Shown in pieces: positions 1 through 7,593 of a stretch of DNA of 64,000 nt. Source of the DNA: Paraburkholderia sp. FT54. Its GTDB lineage: Bacteria; Pseudomonadota; Gammaproteobacteria; Burkholderiales; Burkholderiaceae. The translations under genes were made by a program, and so were the position numbers. The first letter of the stretch is position 1. Every line of letters starts with the position of its first letter. The stretch covers positions 248,001-312,000 of the forward strand of contig NZ_CP134196.1 of the NCBI RefSeq assembly GCF_031585635.1. The letters run 5' to 3'. The notes under the pieces are model-generated. The model had not been told where the DNA came from. It did not search any database and saw nothing but the letters and a program-made list of their open reading frames with translations.

Positions 1-306
1 CGCCCATGTAATCATGATTCGACTAATCCAGACCCGGGCGCCGAAGCGATGCATCAGCACATTGCTGGGAACTTCGAAGAAGAAATACCCGATAAAGAAA
101 ATGCCGGCGCCGAGACCATAGACCGTGTCGCTGAACTTCAAGTCGCTGAGCATCTGCAGTTTTGCAAAACCGACGTTGACGCGGTCAAGGTAAGCGGCGA
201 CGTAGCAGAGAAACAGAAAGGGCAGAAGGCGCCAGGTGACTTTGGAGTAAGCGAGGGATTCCAACTTGTCCCGGTCGATACTGGGATTCAGAATTGTAGC
301 GTTCAT
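1..306 (-). CDS. MFS transporter, anion:cation symporter type (3' end outside window)
   Basis: The N-terminal about 102 residues of an inner-membrane permease; the gene runs off the left edge of the window. The start is the ATG at 306-304. The translation begins MNATILNPSIDRDKLESLAY, then a first membrane helix (LLPFLFLCYVAAYLDRVNVG) with the YLDRVNVGFA signature of the ACS family of the major facilitator superfamily. Further on come GAGIFFIGYFFFEVPSN and RFGARVWISR, the loop 2-3 motif. Family members take up organic anions such as hydroxy-aromatic or sugar acids. The substrate cannot be told from this fragment, and the neighbouring DNA is degenerate. Confidence 0.85.
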   Translation of the reverse strand, partial: MNATILNPSIDRDKLESLAYSKVTWRLLPFLFLCYVAAYLDRVNVGFAKLQMLSDLKFSDTVYGLGAGIFFIGYFFFEVPSNVLMHRFGARVWISRIMITWA

Positions 307-430
307 TGTCTCGTAATGCTTTGGAAGTTATCTGTATGCACCCTCAGGTCGTGCGAGGACCGCAATTGCCAGACGCGAATCCGGCAGCATACTGAAGAAT
401 TCGATTTCACGCTGTCTGTCTCGTGAAAGG

Positions 431-636
431 TCAATGTCGAATCGCCAACGCAAGCGAGCAGCGAACCCATCCAGACGCGGACGCTTTGCCGAACGACACG
501 ACAGCTTGGGTGAGTGCCCGGGCGTCTTCGTCTTCTTCGATATTGCCGACGAAGGACTTGTCAATCTTTAGCGTGCTGATGGGAAACCGCTAATGTACGC
601 AAGATTGGCGTAACCGGTCCAGAAATCGTCTGGTAC
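431..636 (-). pseudogene. EAL-domain (c-di-GMP phosphodiesterase) remnant with frameshift
   Basis: Reading the minus strand from about 630, one frame gives DDFWTGYANLAYIS. After a one-base slip near 588 a second frame continues RFPISTLKIDKSFVGNI, then EEDEDARALTQAVVSFGKA, ending at a stop at 431-433. This matches the [27 protein letters not shown] block of EAL phosphodiesterases, but the family Gly of DDFGTG is Trp and no N-terminal half or downstream EAL segment is seen. The copy is clearly dead. The alignment is against the family consensus as I know it. Confidence 0.7.
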
Positions 637-682
637 GACCTCTGCCCATACCTCAACCCGCCGCCAGTCCAGAGATTGCGCG

Positions 683-901
683 TTACAGCGACTCAACGGC
701 TTCGAGTCGCGCTTGCGCTATCTGCGCAATCTGGCCGGGGTGATGGCAATGGTATGCGCCGAACAGCTGTGAGCATAGCTGGGCCAGTGAAACCAGGTCT
801 ACGGCCTGATCTCCATGCTCTACTTCGCGCGCGTTGAGTACGTCATCGAGAACTGGAGCGAGACGGCGCAATCGTACAAACGTGCTGGCGTCTAGTTTCA
901 T
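683..901 (-). CDS. Small hypothetical protein (72 aa)
   Basis: A 72-residue reading frame starting MKLDASTFVRLRRLAPVLDD with the regular hydrophobic spacing of an all-helical protein. It has no recognised motif, no signal peptide and no membrane segment. It lies between the EAL remnant and the aldo/keto reductase in a stretch that otherwise looks eroded, so it could be a fragment of a longer gene. I do not recognise it. Confidence 0.3.
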   Translation of the reverse strand: MKLDASTFVRLRRLAPVLDDVLNAREVEHGDQAVDLVSLAQLCSQLFGAYHCHHPGQIAQIAQARLEAVESL

Positions 902-1190
902 GCTGAATCTCCTGTGGCCAGACTGTGCAGTTCACCGAGTCGGCCAGCACCAAGGCGATGCTCACCCTCCGTATGCCTGGCCTGTTAAATCTCGTCTGCA
1001 TGCAACGAGTTCGTGATGCCTCTACCCGGACGGAGTGGCAATGCAAGGGCCGGCATAGGTCGGCATCCCAGTCCACAAGGCAATGCCCTTATATTGACCT
1101 TTTGAACTGACCGTATGCTGACCGGCAGATTACGAGTCTGTCATCGGCGCCTCCACGGTCACTCCTCGATGCGACGCGCGGCTACCGACA

Positions 1191-1220
1191 AACGGTTTGC
1201 CCATCGCAGGGCAAACCGTT
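1191..1220 (-). terminator. Candidate terminator after the aldo/keto reductase
   Basis: A perfect 12-bp stem (AACGGTTTGCCC, loop of six, GGGCAAACCGTT) lies 70 bp beyond the stop of the minus-strand aldo/keto reductase. The trailing sequence on that strand is only weakly T-rich (TGTCGG), so this may be an inefficient terminator or an mRNA-end hairpin. Confidence 0.5.
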
Positions 1221-1289
1221 CTCTACCGGAGCCTGCGTTGTTCGGCGCGATGCTTGGCGGATGGACTGCCTGCAGCGCGATGACAACAG

Positions 1290-2111
1290 TTACGCGTCCC
1301 ATTCCGGCGCGAACGGCGGAGTGACGAAACGGTGGTTCTTCGGCAACAACGCAATAGCACGCCGGTCATCATCGTCGAGTTTCACCGCCAGCGCATCGAG
1401 ATTGGATTTCTGACTTTCGCGGCGTTGAGCCTTAGGAATAACGGCCACTCCGTCCTGTTCCAGAAGCCACGCAAGAGCAACCTGGGCAGCGGTCGCGCCA
1501 TGCTTGATGCCGATTCCCTCAAGTACCGGGTCGCTTGCTGCCCTGCCTTGTGCCAACGGGGCATAGGCGACAAGTGGGATGCCTTTTTCGCGCAAATAGC
1601 TCAGCATTTTCGACTGGTCCAGAAACGCGTGGTATTCAATCTGGTGGCAGGCGATGGGTGCGCCGATTTCCTCGATGGCTTTTCGCAGCATCGTCATGTT
1701 GAAATTGCACACACCGATTGAGCGAACGGTGCCGTTCTGCAGAAAGCCTTGCATTGTTTCCATGACGGCGCCGAGGTCCATGTCACGCGACGGCCAATGC
1801 ACCATGTACAGGTCAACGTAGTCGACACCGAGCTTTGCGAGGCTGGCGTCAAGGGCGCGACGCAGCGCATCCGGCGCGAGGTTCTCGTGCCATACCTTGG
1901 TGGTCAGATGCAGTTGCTTCCGCGCGAGACCCGAGGCCGCAATTGCGGCGCCTACGGCTTCTTCGTTCTGGTACATCTCGGCGGTGTCGATGTGCCGGTA
2001 TCCGAGCTCCAGCGCACTTTCAACTACTGGCTGGCAACCTCCGCCCGGCATACGGAATGTGCCAAATCCGAGGCGGGGCAGTTCAATTCCCTGTGTCTTC
2101 AAAGCTTCCAT
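1290..2111 (-). CDS. dkgB: Aldo/keto reductase, 2,5-diketo-D-gluconate reductase B-like
   Basis: A cytosolic NADPH-dependent aldo/keto reductase of 273 residues, close to the usual DkgB length. The AKR catalytic tetrad is in place: Asp42 and Tyr47 in IDTAEMY, Lys72 in LTTKVW and His105 in YMVHWPS. GFGTFRMPGG at the N-terminus and VIPKAQRRESQKSN near the C-terminus (cofactor phosphate loop) are family signatures. Homologues reduce 2,5-diketogluconate, methylglyoxal and other aldehydes; the true substrate is not known. It is transcribed divergently from a LysR regulator whose likely operator lies in the 150-bp gap, so it is probably that regulator's target. Confidence 0.88.
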   Translation of the reverse strand: MEALKTQGIELPRLGFGTFRMPGGGCQPVVESALELGYRHIDTAEMYQNEEAVGAAIAASGLARKQLHLTTKVWHENLAPDALRRALDASLAKLGVDYVDLYMVHWPSRDMDLGAVMETMQGFLQNGTVRSIGVCNFNMTMLRKAIEEIGAPIACHQIEYHAFLDQSKMLSYLREKGIPLVAYAPLAQGRAASDPVLEGIGIKHGATAAQVALAWLLEQDGVAVIPKAQRRESQKSNLDALAVKLDDDDRRAIALLPKNHRFVTPPFAPEWDA

Positions 2112-2214
2112 GGTTGCTCTCCCAAGCTGGTCCTGGTTTGTGGCGTAAGCCGCCGTAGCGTTCAGGAGGACAATCTCTCATTTCTTGATTGTTGAATAAA
2201 GTACGTGCCGTTCA

Positions 2215-2228
2215 AATCACTCGTGATT
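2215..2228. promoter_or_regulatory. Candidate LysR operator between dkgB and its regulator
   Basis: AATCACTCGTGATT has 6-bp inverted arms around two bases and contains a T-N8-A core of the kind LysR proteins bind. It lies 35 bp before the LysR start and about 100 bp before the aldo/keto reductase start, in the only shared promoter region. This is inference from symmetry and position. Confidence 0.4.
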
Positions 2229-2262
2229 AAACTATCTGAATGAGATTCGCCTCGGAGAGGGC

Positions 2263-3249
2263 ATGACATTTGATGGTCGACTGTTTTCTGGCATCACCGT
2301 ACTCGCCGCAGTCGCAGAGAGCGGCAGTTTCGTGCGCGCGGCAGATGCTCTCGGCTTGTCGCCATCGGGCGTTAGCCGTGCTGTTTCACGCCTCGAAAAG
2401 CGGGTGGGGGTGCGGCTGCTTGACCGAACGACGCGCTCGCAAACACTGACCGACGAAGGGAGGCGACTATATGAAGCGGTTGGGCCGCACCTGACCGGCA
2501 TCGAAGAGGCGGCTTCAGCGGCATCGGGTTCGGCGAACGTCGTGCAGGGAAAGCTTCGCGTCAACGTCGACCCGTTCTTTTCAAGAACGGTGCTGGCGTC
2601 AAGATTGCCGGATTTTCTGGCACAGCATCCTGACCTCTCGCTCGAACTCATCATGCGCGACGACGTCGGCGACCTCGTGGCAGATGGATTTGACCTGGCG
2701 GTGCGTTTTGGACCCCCGCCACTGGGAACACTGATTGCGCGCAAGCTGCTCGATACGCGCATCATTACAGTCGCGTCTCCACGCTATGTGGCTGAGCACG
2801 GGCAGCCCGGAAAACCGGAGGAGGTGAGCAAACATCAGCGAATCATGTTTTATAACCCCGTGACGGCCAAGCCTTTCGAGTGGGAGTTCCATCGGGGTAA
2901 GAAGGTCACGGAGATACCCGCAGAAGGGCGTCTGCTCGTGTCGGACGTGGAAACCATGCTGGGCGCGTGTATCGCCGGCGCTGGCATCGCCCAGGTGATG
3001 GAGATTGGCGTCGAGCAGGTAATGCGTGATGGCTTGCTTGTGGACCTCTTCCCGCACTGGCCGGACGAAAGATTTCCGCTGTATGCGCTCTTTCCGTCCC
3101 GGCGCCATCGAGCTGCGAAAGTCGACGCGTTCATTAATTTCTGCCTCGAGTCATTATCCGCGGCCGCACCCGTTACGCACCGTCAGATAGGTCTCCGGGG
3201 GAACAGCGGCAGCGCAAAAGCTAAGGCGCGCACGTCATCGCGCCCATGA
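2263..3249 (+). CDS. LysR family transcriptional regulator
   Basis: A 328-residue LysR-type regulator. Residues 1-60 form the winged helix-turn-helix (AAVAESGSFVRAADALGLSP, SGVSRAVSRLEKRVGVRLLDRTTR), followed by the linker helix and a periplasmic-binding-protein-like effector domain from about residue 90 (LRVNVDPFFSRTVLASRLPDF). The C-terminal 30 residues after the usual end are polar and probably disordered. It is divergent from the aldo/keto reductase, the standard arrangement for an autoregulated LysR gene and its target. The effector is unknown. Confidence 0.9.
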   Translation: MTFDGRLFSGITVLAAVAESGSFVRAADALGLSPSGVSRAVSRLEKRVGVRLLDRTTRSQTLTDEGRRLYEAVGPHLTGIEEAASAASGSANVVQGKLRVNVDPFFSRTVLASRLPDFLAQHPDLSLELIMRDDVGDLVADGFDLAVRFGPPPLGTLIARKLLDTRIITVASPRYVAEHGQPGKPEEVSKHQRIMFYNPVTAKPFEWEFHRGKKVTEIPAEGRLLVSDVETMLGACIAGAGIAQVMEIGVEQVMRDGLLVDLFPHWPDERFPLYALFPSRRHRAAKVDAFINFCLESLSAAAPVTHRQIGLRGNSGSAKAKARTSSRP

Positions 3250-3406
3250 CAATTGATATCAAGCCGAGTACGGAGTAACTGGTAATGCCGCAAGGAACAA
3301 CCCGGTTCTCTTCGAAACCTATTCCGAGAAACAAACTGGTTTGTGGCGTCGACGTACAGGTACGTTCACGCGGTGCCGTCTTCGCAGCGGAAAGCGGCTG
3401 AGTCAG

Positions 3407-4480
3407 TCACGACGACCGCTGATACCAGTTACGGGACGAGTTAACGACCTTGACTACGACCAGCATGACCGGCACTTCGACGAGTACGCCGACCACTGTT
3501 GCCAATGCCGCACCGGACTTCAGACCGAACAGGCTGATGGCCGTTGCAACAGCAAGTTCAAAGAAGTTGGACGCGCCAATCAGGCAGGACGGTGCAGCAA
3601 CGTCGTGCGATACGCCCAGTTGCCGGTTCGCCAGGTAGGCGAGCGACGAGTTGATAATCACCTGAATCAGGATAGGCACCGCGAGCAGCAGGATGACGAG
3701 AGGCTGAGCAATGATTTGCTCGCCCTGGAACGCGAAGAGCAGCACAAGTGTCAGTAGCAGCGCAGCGATGGAGAACGGGCCAATCTTCGAAAGCGCTTGC
3801 TGGAAGGCCTGCTCGCCCTGACGTAGGAGAGTCTTGCGAATAAGCTGCGCAATGATGACGGGGATGACGATGTAGAGCACCACCGAGGTCAGCAATGTAT
3901 CCCAAGGCACCGCAATGTTCGAGATGCCGAGCAGCAGACCCACGACCGGGGCAAACGCGAACACCATAATCAGGTCGTTCAACGCGACCTGTGACAGCGT
4001 GAAGTAAGGGTCGCCTTTCGTCAGCTGACTCCAGACGAAGACCATCGCTGTGCAAGGCGCCGCAGCCAGAAGAATCAGGCCGGCCACGTAGCTGTCGAGC
4101 TGGTCGGCGGGCAGAAGCGACGCGAATACGTGCCGCACGAAGACCCATGCCAGAAACGCCATCGTGAACGGTTTGACCGCCCAGTTGATGACCAGCGTCA
4201 CGCCAATTCCTTTCAGCTGCGTGCGGACTTTGCCAAGCGAAGCGAAGTCAATGCGCAACAACATCGGAATTATCATGACCCAAATCAGAATCCCGACGGG
4301 GAGGTTGACGTGGGCAAACTCCAGCGTCGATACGGTGTGGACAGCGCCGGGCAACAGCTTGCCGAGAACGATGCCGACCACAATGCATAGCGCGACCCAC
4401 ACGGACAGATAGCGCTCGAAAAAACCAATGCCACTCGGCGCCCGCCGCGCGGCCTTCGCGGCTGTTTGACTGCCCGCCAT
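3407..4480 (-). CDS. acr3: ACR3 family arsenite efflux permease
   Basis: An inner-membrane As(III) exporter of about ten helices, 357 residues, typical for ACR3. The key residues of the family are visible: Cys143 in AAPCTAMVFVW and Glu308 in GASNFFELAVATAISLFG. It exports arsenite (and weakly antimonite) made by arsenate reductase. The gene follows arsC by 2 bp on the same strand, so the two are one transcript driven from the promoter near 5050. A truncated relative of this gene lies at 21323-21750. The symbol arsB is also used for this family, although it is unrelated to ArsB proper. Confidence 0.95.
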   Translation of the reverse strand: MAGSQTAAKAARRAPSGIGFFERYLSVWVALCIVVGIVLGKLLPGAVHTVSTLEFAHVNLPVGILIWVMIIPMLLRIDFASLGKVRTQLKGIGVTLVINWAVKPFTMAFLAWVFVRHVFASLLPADQLDSYVAGLILLAAAPCTAMVFVWSQLTKGDPYFTLSQVALNDLIMVFAFAPVVGLLLGISNIAVPWDTLLTSVVLYIVIPVIIAQLIRKTLLRQGEQAFQQALSKIGPFSIAALLLTLVLLFAFQGEQIIAQPLVILLLAVPILIQVIINSSLAYLANRQLGVSHDVAAPSCLIGASNFFELAVATAISLFGLKSGAALATVVGVLVEVPVMLVVVKVVNSSRNWYQRSS

Positions 4481-4482
4481 CG

Positions 4483-4998
4483 TTACTCTCCCTTCTCACG
4501 CAGCGACGTGCCGATGTTCTGCATTTCCTGCTGGACCGCAACGCGGTCCAGCTCTTCGAGCGGCAGATTCGCGAAGAGCTCGATGCGCTTCTTCATCTGC
4601 ACGTAGGCCTGCAGAAATGCCTTGCGCTTGGCGTCGTCGGAGCCCTCGGCCGTCGAGGGGTCGGGTATGCCCCAGTGTGCTTTCGCAGGGTGACCGGGCC
4701 AAATTGGGCATACCTCGCCGGCCGCGTTGTCGCAGACAGTAAAGATGAAATCGATTTGCGGTGCGCCGTCTTCAGCGAATTCATCCCAGCTCTTGCTGCG
4801 TAGCCCTTCGGTCGAAATCTGCTGTGAACGCAGCAGGTCAAGCGCAAAGGGGTTCGGAGCAGTGCCAGGGTGACTGCCGGCGCTGTACCCCACGAAACGG
4901 TCGCTCGCGAGTTCATTCAATGCCGCTTCCGCCAGAATGGAGCGTGCGGAGTTGTGGGTACAGAGGAATAAGACATTGTATCTTCGGGGTTCGGTCAC
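4483..4998 (-). CDS. arsC: Arsenate reductase, low-molecular-weight phosphatase type
   Basis: A cytosolic enzyme that reduces As(V) to As(III) for export by ACR3. The phosphatase-like P-loop Cys13-X5-Arg19-Ser (FLCTHNSARS) is intact, and later Cys residues in FTVCDNAAGEVCPIW are placed to relay the disulfide to a thiol system. At 171 residues it has the length of the LMW-PTP arsenate reductases common in proteobacterial acr3 operons. The start is the ATG at 4998-4996, with a purine-rich AGGAGAAAT just upstream on the coding strand. It is the first gene of the arsC-acr3 transcript. Confidence 0.95.
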   Translation of the reverse strand: MTEPRRYNVLFLCTHNSARSILAEAALNELASDRFVGYSAGSHPGTAPNPFALDLLRSQQISTEGLRSKSWDEFAEDGAPQIDFIFTVCDNAAGEVCPIWPGHPAKAHWGIPDPSTAEGSDDAKRKAFLQAYVQMKKRIELFANLPLEELDRVAVQQEMQNIGTSLREKGE

Positions 4999-5049
4999 AG
5001 ATTTCTCCTGGCGACGTTTGGTCTAGGCAGCTTCGAATTAATCCATATC

Positions 5050-5063
5050 TCCAATATAATGGA
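5050..5063. promoter_or_regulatory. Candidate ArsR operator, arsC-acr3 / arsR promoter region
   Basis: TCCAATATAATGGA is a TCCA-N6-TGGA inverted repeat in the 200-bp gap between divergent arsC and arsR. The AT-rich centre gives TATATT on the minus strand, a plausible -10 for arsC-acr3, so a bound repressor would block it. The same TCCA-N6-TGGA pattern recurs at 7279-7292 before arsH. The assignment to ArsR is inference. Confidence 0.5.
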
Positions 5064-5197
5064 AACGTTGTGATGCAGCAAGCGCGGGCGCGCTCTGTCG
5101 TTCGTCGCTGGCAGCGGTGAAGTCTGGGGTCGACTGTTCCACCCCGCGCCGGCGGCGCCGCGTTAGAATCGGCACATAACCTTGAAGACAGAGCCTT

Positions 5198-5539
5198 ATG
5201 AAGGAAAAAGACGCCATCAAAGCTTTGGCCGCGCTCGCACAGCCGACGCGCCTGGCTATTTTTCGCCTGCTCGTCACAGCCGGCCCGGAAGGTCTCAACG
5301 TCGGAGTCATCCAGGAGCATCTTGACCTGGCTAGCGCGACGCTCTCCTTCCATCTCAAGGAGCTGACGCATGCTGGCCTGGTAACGTCTCGTCAGGAAGG
5401 TCGCTTCGTATATTACGGGCCCGAAATCGAGCACATGAACGACCTGGTTGGCTTTCTGACCGAGAACTGCTGCCAGGGAGTGGACTCGGCTGCATGCAAG
5501 CCCGCCAAGAAAGTGAAGTGCAAGCCCGTGACCGCATGA
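5198..5539 (+). CDS. arsR: ArsR family arsenic-responsive repressor (copy 1)
   Basis: A 113-residue winged-helix repressor. The recognition region is ASATLSFHLKELTHAGLV. Instead of the ELCVCDL sensor of E. coli ArsR it carries a C-terminal cluster Cys91-Cys92 and Cys100 (ENCCQGVDSAAC), resembling the C-terminal vicinal-cysteine As(III) site described for the Acidithiobacillus ferrooxidans type. As(III) binding should release DNA. It is divergent from arsC-acr3 and is followed by a strong terminator, so it is a monocistronic regulator for this promoter region. Confidence 0.92.
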   Translation: MKEKDAIKALAALAQPTRLAIFRLLVTAGPEGLNVGVIQEHLDLASATLSFHLKELTHAGLVTSRQEGRFVYYGPEIEHMNDLVGFLTENCCQGVDSAACKPAKKVKCKPVTA

Positions 5540-5605
5540 ACAGGCGCTTGATGCGGTAAGTCGCGCAGGAACACACGTCCATCATCCGCATCAGTATCCA
5601 ACTGC

Positions 5606-5645
5606 AACGGCCGCCTCGCCGACCTTGGGCGGCCGTTTGTTTTGA
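5606..5645 (+). terminator. Rho-independent terminator after arsR
   Basis: A perfect 10-bp stem (AACGGCCGCC at 5606-5615, GGCGGCCGTT at 5628-5637) is followed by TGTTTT. It sits 66 bp after the arsR stop and just before the convergent end of arsI, and separates the two transcripts. Confidence 0.75.
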
Positions 5646-5655
5646 TGCTGCGGAT

Positions 5656-6129
5656 TCAGCCGCAGCAGACCTTTTTCTCAATCACAGCGGGGATGGACGT
5701 GGAGGGGGCGCAGCACGCGCCGCTGGGCTCCGACATGGCCGCCTGTCGGCTGTCTGCGCCAAACACAGGAATGTTGCCGAGCGTGTGATAAGTCTCCCAT
5801 GGCACTCCAGCGGGGTCCTGCGTCCAGTACTTGTTGGAACTCGCGTAGCAGCACTGGGCTGCAGGCTGGTCCTCGACGCTGACGCTCCCCGCGACCACCT
5901 GCGCGCGCAGAGCCGCCAGTTCCTCGTCGCTGTCGACCTGAAAGCCCAGGTGATTGACGCCAGTTTCACCGCCGCGCGCTGAGATGGCGAAATTCATGCG
6001 CGGGTCCTCGAGCATCCACTTTGCGTAATCGTCCTTGAGCACGGAAGGTTCCGCGCCAAACATACTGCTGTAAAAACGCACGCTTTCGTCGAGTTTCGGG
6101 ACAACAACGTGCACGTGAAATCGCTTCAT
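5656..6129 (-). CDS. arsI: ArsI-type C-As lyase (glyoxalase/VOC fold)
   Basis: A 157-residue VOC-fold protein of the ArsI/CadI group. ArsI is an Fe(II) dioxygenase that breaks the carbon-arsenic bond of trivalent methyl- or aryl-arsenicals, giving As(III). Visible features are the candidate metal ligands His5/His7, His60 (GVNHLGF) and Glu112 (PWETYH), and the vicinal Cys93-Cys94 (AQCCYASS) that binds the arsenical. The tail holds more cysteine pairs (GACCAP, KVCCG). CadI homologues look alike, but the arsR-arsH company favours ArsI. It is the last gene of the arsH-arsR-arsI transcript; its start overlaps the arsR stop region. Confidence 0.88.
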   Translation of the reverse strand: MKRFHVHVVVPKLDESVRFYSSMFGAEPSVLKDDYAKWMLEDPRMNFAISARGGETGVNHLGFQVDSDEELAALRAQVVAGSVSVEDQPAAQCCYASSNKYWTQDPAGVPWETYHTLGNIPVFGADSRQAAMSEPSGACCAPSTSIPAVIEKKVCCG

Positions 6130-6471
6130 TCAAGTCTCCGTTTCGTTGGTCGCACAGCCGCATTGCTCTGCTTGCTCGGCCGCGCAGCAGTTTTCCATCA
6201 GGAAATCCATCAGCGTCTGCATGTGGTCATAGCTGGCGCAATAGATGATGAACCGGCCCTGGCTCTTGCCCTCGATGAGCCCTGCGTGTGCGAGCTCCTT
6301 CAGGTGAAATGACAGCGTGGGTGCAGGCAGCCCCAGCTTTTCGGCGATGGCACCCGGACTCATACCCGAGCGTCCGGCTGTCACCAGAAGGCGAAAGACC
6401 GCGAGACGCGTCTCGTGCGCAAGCGCCGCGAGCGCCTTGACTGCCAACTTCGAATCCAGGGTTGCCATCAC
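6130..6471 (-). CDS. arsR: ArsR family arsenic-responsive repressor (copy 2)
   Basis: A 113-residue winged-helix repressor with recognition segment APTLSFHLKELAHAGLI. The C-terminal sensor has Cys95-Cys96 and a second pair Cys104 and Cys106 (ENCCAAEQAEQCGC), one cysteine more than copy 1, which may alter selectivity towards organoarsenicals (inference). It lies between arsH and arsI on the same strand with gaps of 6 bp or less, so it is co-transcribed and probably represses the arsH promoter near 7280. Confidence 0.92.
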   Translation of the reverse strand: MMATLDSKLAVKALAALAHETRLAVFRLLVTAGRSGMSPGAIAEKLGLPAPTLSFHLKELAHAGLIEGKSQGRFIIYCASYDHMQTLMDFLMENCCAAEQAEQCGCATNETET

Positions 6472-6477
6472 AGTCCT

Positions 6478-7254
6478 TTATTGGTTACTCGCCTGAACTT
6501 CCTTGCGAGAATGGTCGGCGATTGCCCGGGAAGCCAGGTCAGTCGTGGGGTCGAGCGGACGGCCGTCTTTCACCCGTTCGCTGTAACGGTCGACCAGGTA
6601 GTCGGCACGGCCGCGGAGTAGCAGCGTGAATTTCACGAGTTCCTCCATGACGTCCACCAGGCGGTCGTAGTAGGACGACGGTTTCATCCGGCCGTCCTCT
6701 TCAAACTCTTCAAACGCCTTGGCAACCGACGACTGGTTGGGGATGGTGAACATACGCATCCATCGTCCCAACTGGCGGAGTTGGTTCACCGAATTGAAAG
6801 ATTGCGAACCGCCGCTGACTTGCATGACAGCCAGCGTGCGCCCCTGCGTCGGACGGATGCCGCCGCTGACGAGCGGGAGGTGGTCAATCTGCGTCTTTAT
6901 CAGACCGGTGATGGTGCCGTGCCGCTCCGGGCTGCACCACACGTGCCCCTCTGACCACAGCGAAAGCTCGAGCAGTTCCTTCACTTTCGGATGGTGCTTC
7001 ACGTCGACGTCGTCTGCGTGCGGCAGACCGCGCGGGTCGAAAATCCGCGTTTCGGCACCGAACGTCTGCAACAGGCGAGCGGCTTCCTCGACGAGCAACC
7101 GCGAATACGACCGCTCACGCAGCGAACCGTAGAGCAGCAGAATCCTGACCGGCGGCTGCCCCTCCATTCCGAGGCGTGTCGCGATATCGGTGTCGAAAAA
7201 ATCTGTTCTGGCGGCCGGAAAGCTCTGGTCGCCATTGATTGCGTGAACTGTCAT
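6478..7254 (-). CDS. arsH: ArsH NADPH-dependent FMN reductase (organoarsenical oxidase)
   Basis: A 258-residue flavoprotein of the NADPH-dependent FMN reductase fold. The phosphate-binding loop is [13 protein letters not shown] near residue 43, and [21 protein letters not shown] is the ArsH signature in the middle. Characterised ArsH proteins oxidise toxic trivalent methyl- and aryl-arsenicals to the less toxic pentavalent forms. It heads the minus-strand unit arsH-arsR-arsI, so this transcript looks dedicated to organoarsenicals while arsC-acr3 handles inorganic arsenic. Confidence 0.94.
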   Translation of the reverse strand: MTVHAINGDQSFPAARTDFFDTDIATRLGMEGQPPVRILLLYGSLRERSYSRLLVEEAARLLQTFGAETRIFDPRGLPHADDVDVKHHPKVKELLELSLWSEGHVWCSPERHGTITGLIKTQIDHLPLVSGGIRPTQGRTLAVMQVSGGSQSFNSVNQLRQLGRWMRMFTIPNQSSVAKAFEEFEEDGRMKPSSYYDRLVDVMEELVKFTLLLRGRADYLVDRYSERVKDGRPLDPTTDLASRAIADHSRKEVQASNQ

Positions 7255-7278
7255 CTCATTACCCTGCTATTTGACATT

Positions 7279-7292
7279 TCCAACTATATGGA
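7279..7292. promoter_or_regulatory. Candidate ArsR operator upstream of arsH
   Basis: TCCAACTATATGGA repeats the TCCA-N6-TGGA pattern seen before arsC. It lies 25 bp upstream of the arsH start; its centre (TATAGT on the minus strand) is in a reasonable -10 position for arsH. Regulation by one of the ArsR copies is inferred. Confidence 0.5.
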
Positions 7293-7369
7293 GGTGTTTG
7301 ATCGATTCAACGCGCTTTGCAGCGCCCCGGAACACGACCTTCATCACCTCATTAGTTGCATTCTACTAC

Positions 7370-7389
7370 ATTTCCGGTATTCTGGAAAT
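7370..7389. promoter_or_regulatory. Candidate operator in the arsH / MFS divergent region
   Basis: ATTTCCGGTATTCTGGAAAT has perfect 6-bp arms (ATTTCC, GGAAAT) around eight bases, and contains TCCG-N6-TGGA, one base off the motif at the other two ars promoters. It lies about 205 bp before the MFS gene start and could control that gene. Confidence 0.45.
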
Positions 7390-7593
7390 ATGAAATGCTT
7401 GGGGCTGTCATGGACTGCGAAGACCGGGTTATGACGGAGTCGCTCGCGCCTGTGTCGGAAGGGGACCACCTTCACGAGCGCGTCGGCGCTGTCATCACGT
7501 ATAGATTCGCATCGACAACATTCTTTTGCTGCGCCGCCTTTCGCACCGGCTGCGGGACCGTCCACAAACTGAGCCAGATGAGGGGCTGAAAAA

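Noticed and set aside
7356..7589. 77-codon plus frame between the ars operator and the MFS gene
   Set aside because: No motif and no ribosome-binding site; most likely the untranslated leader of the MFS gene.
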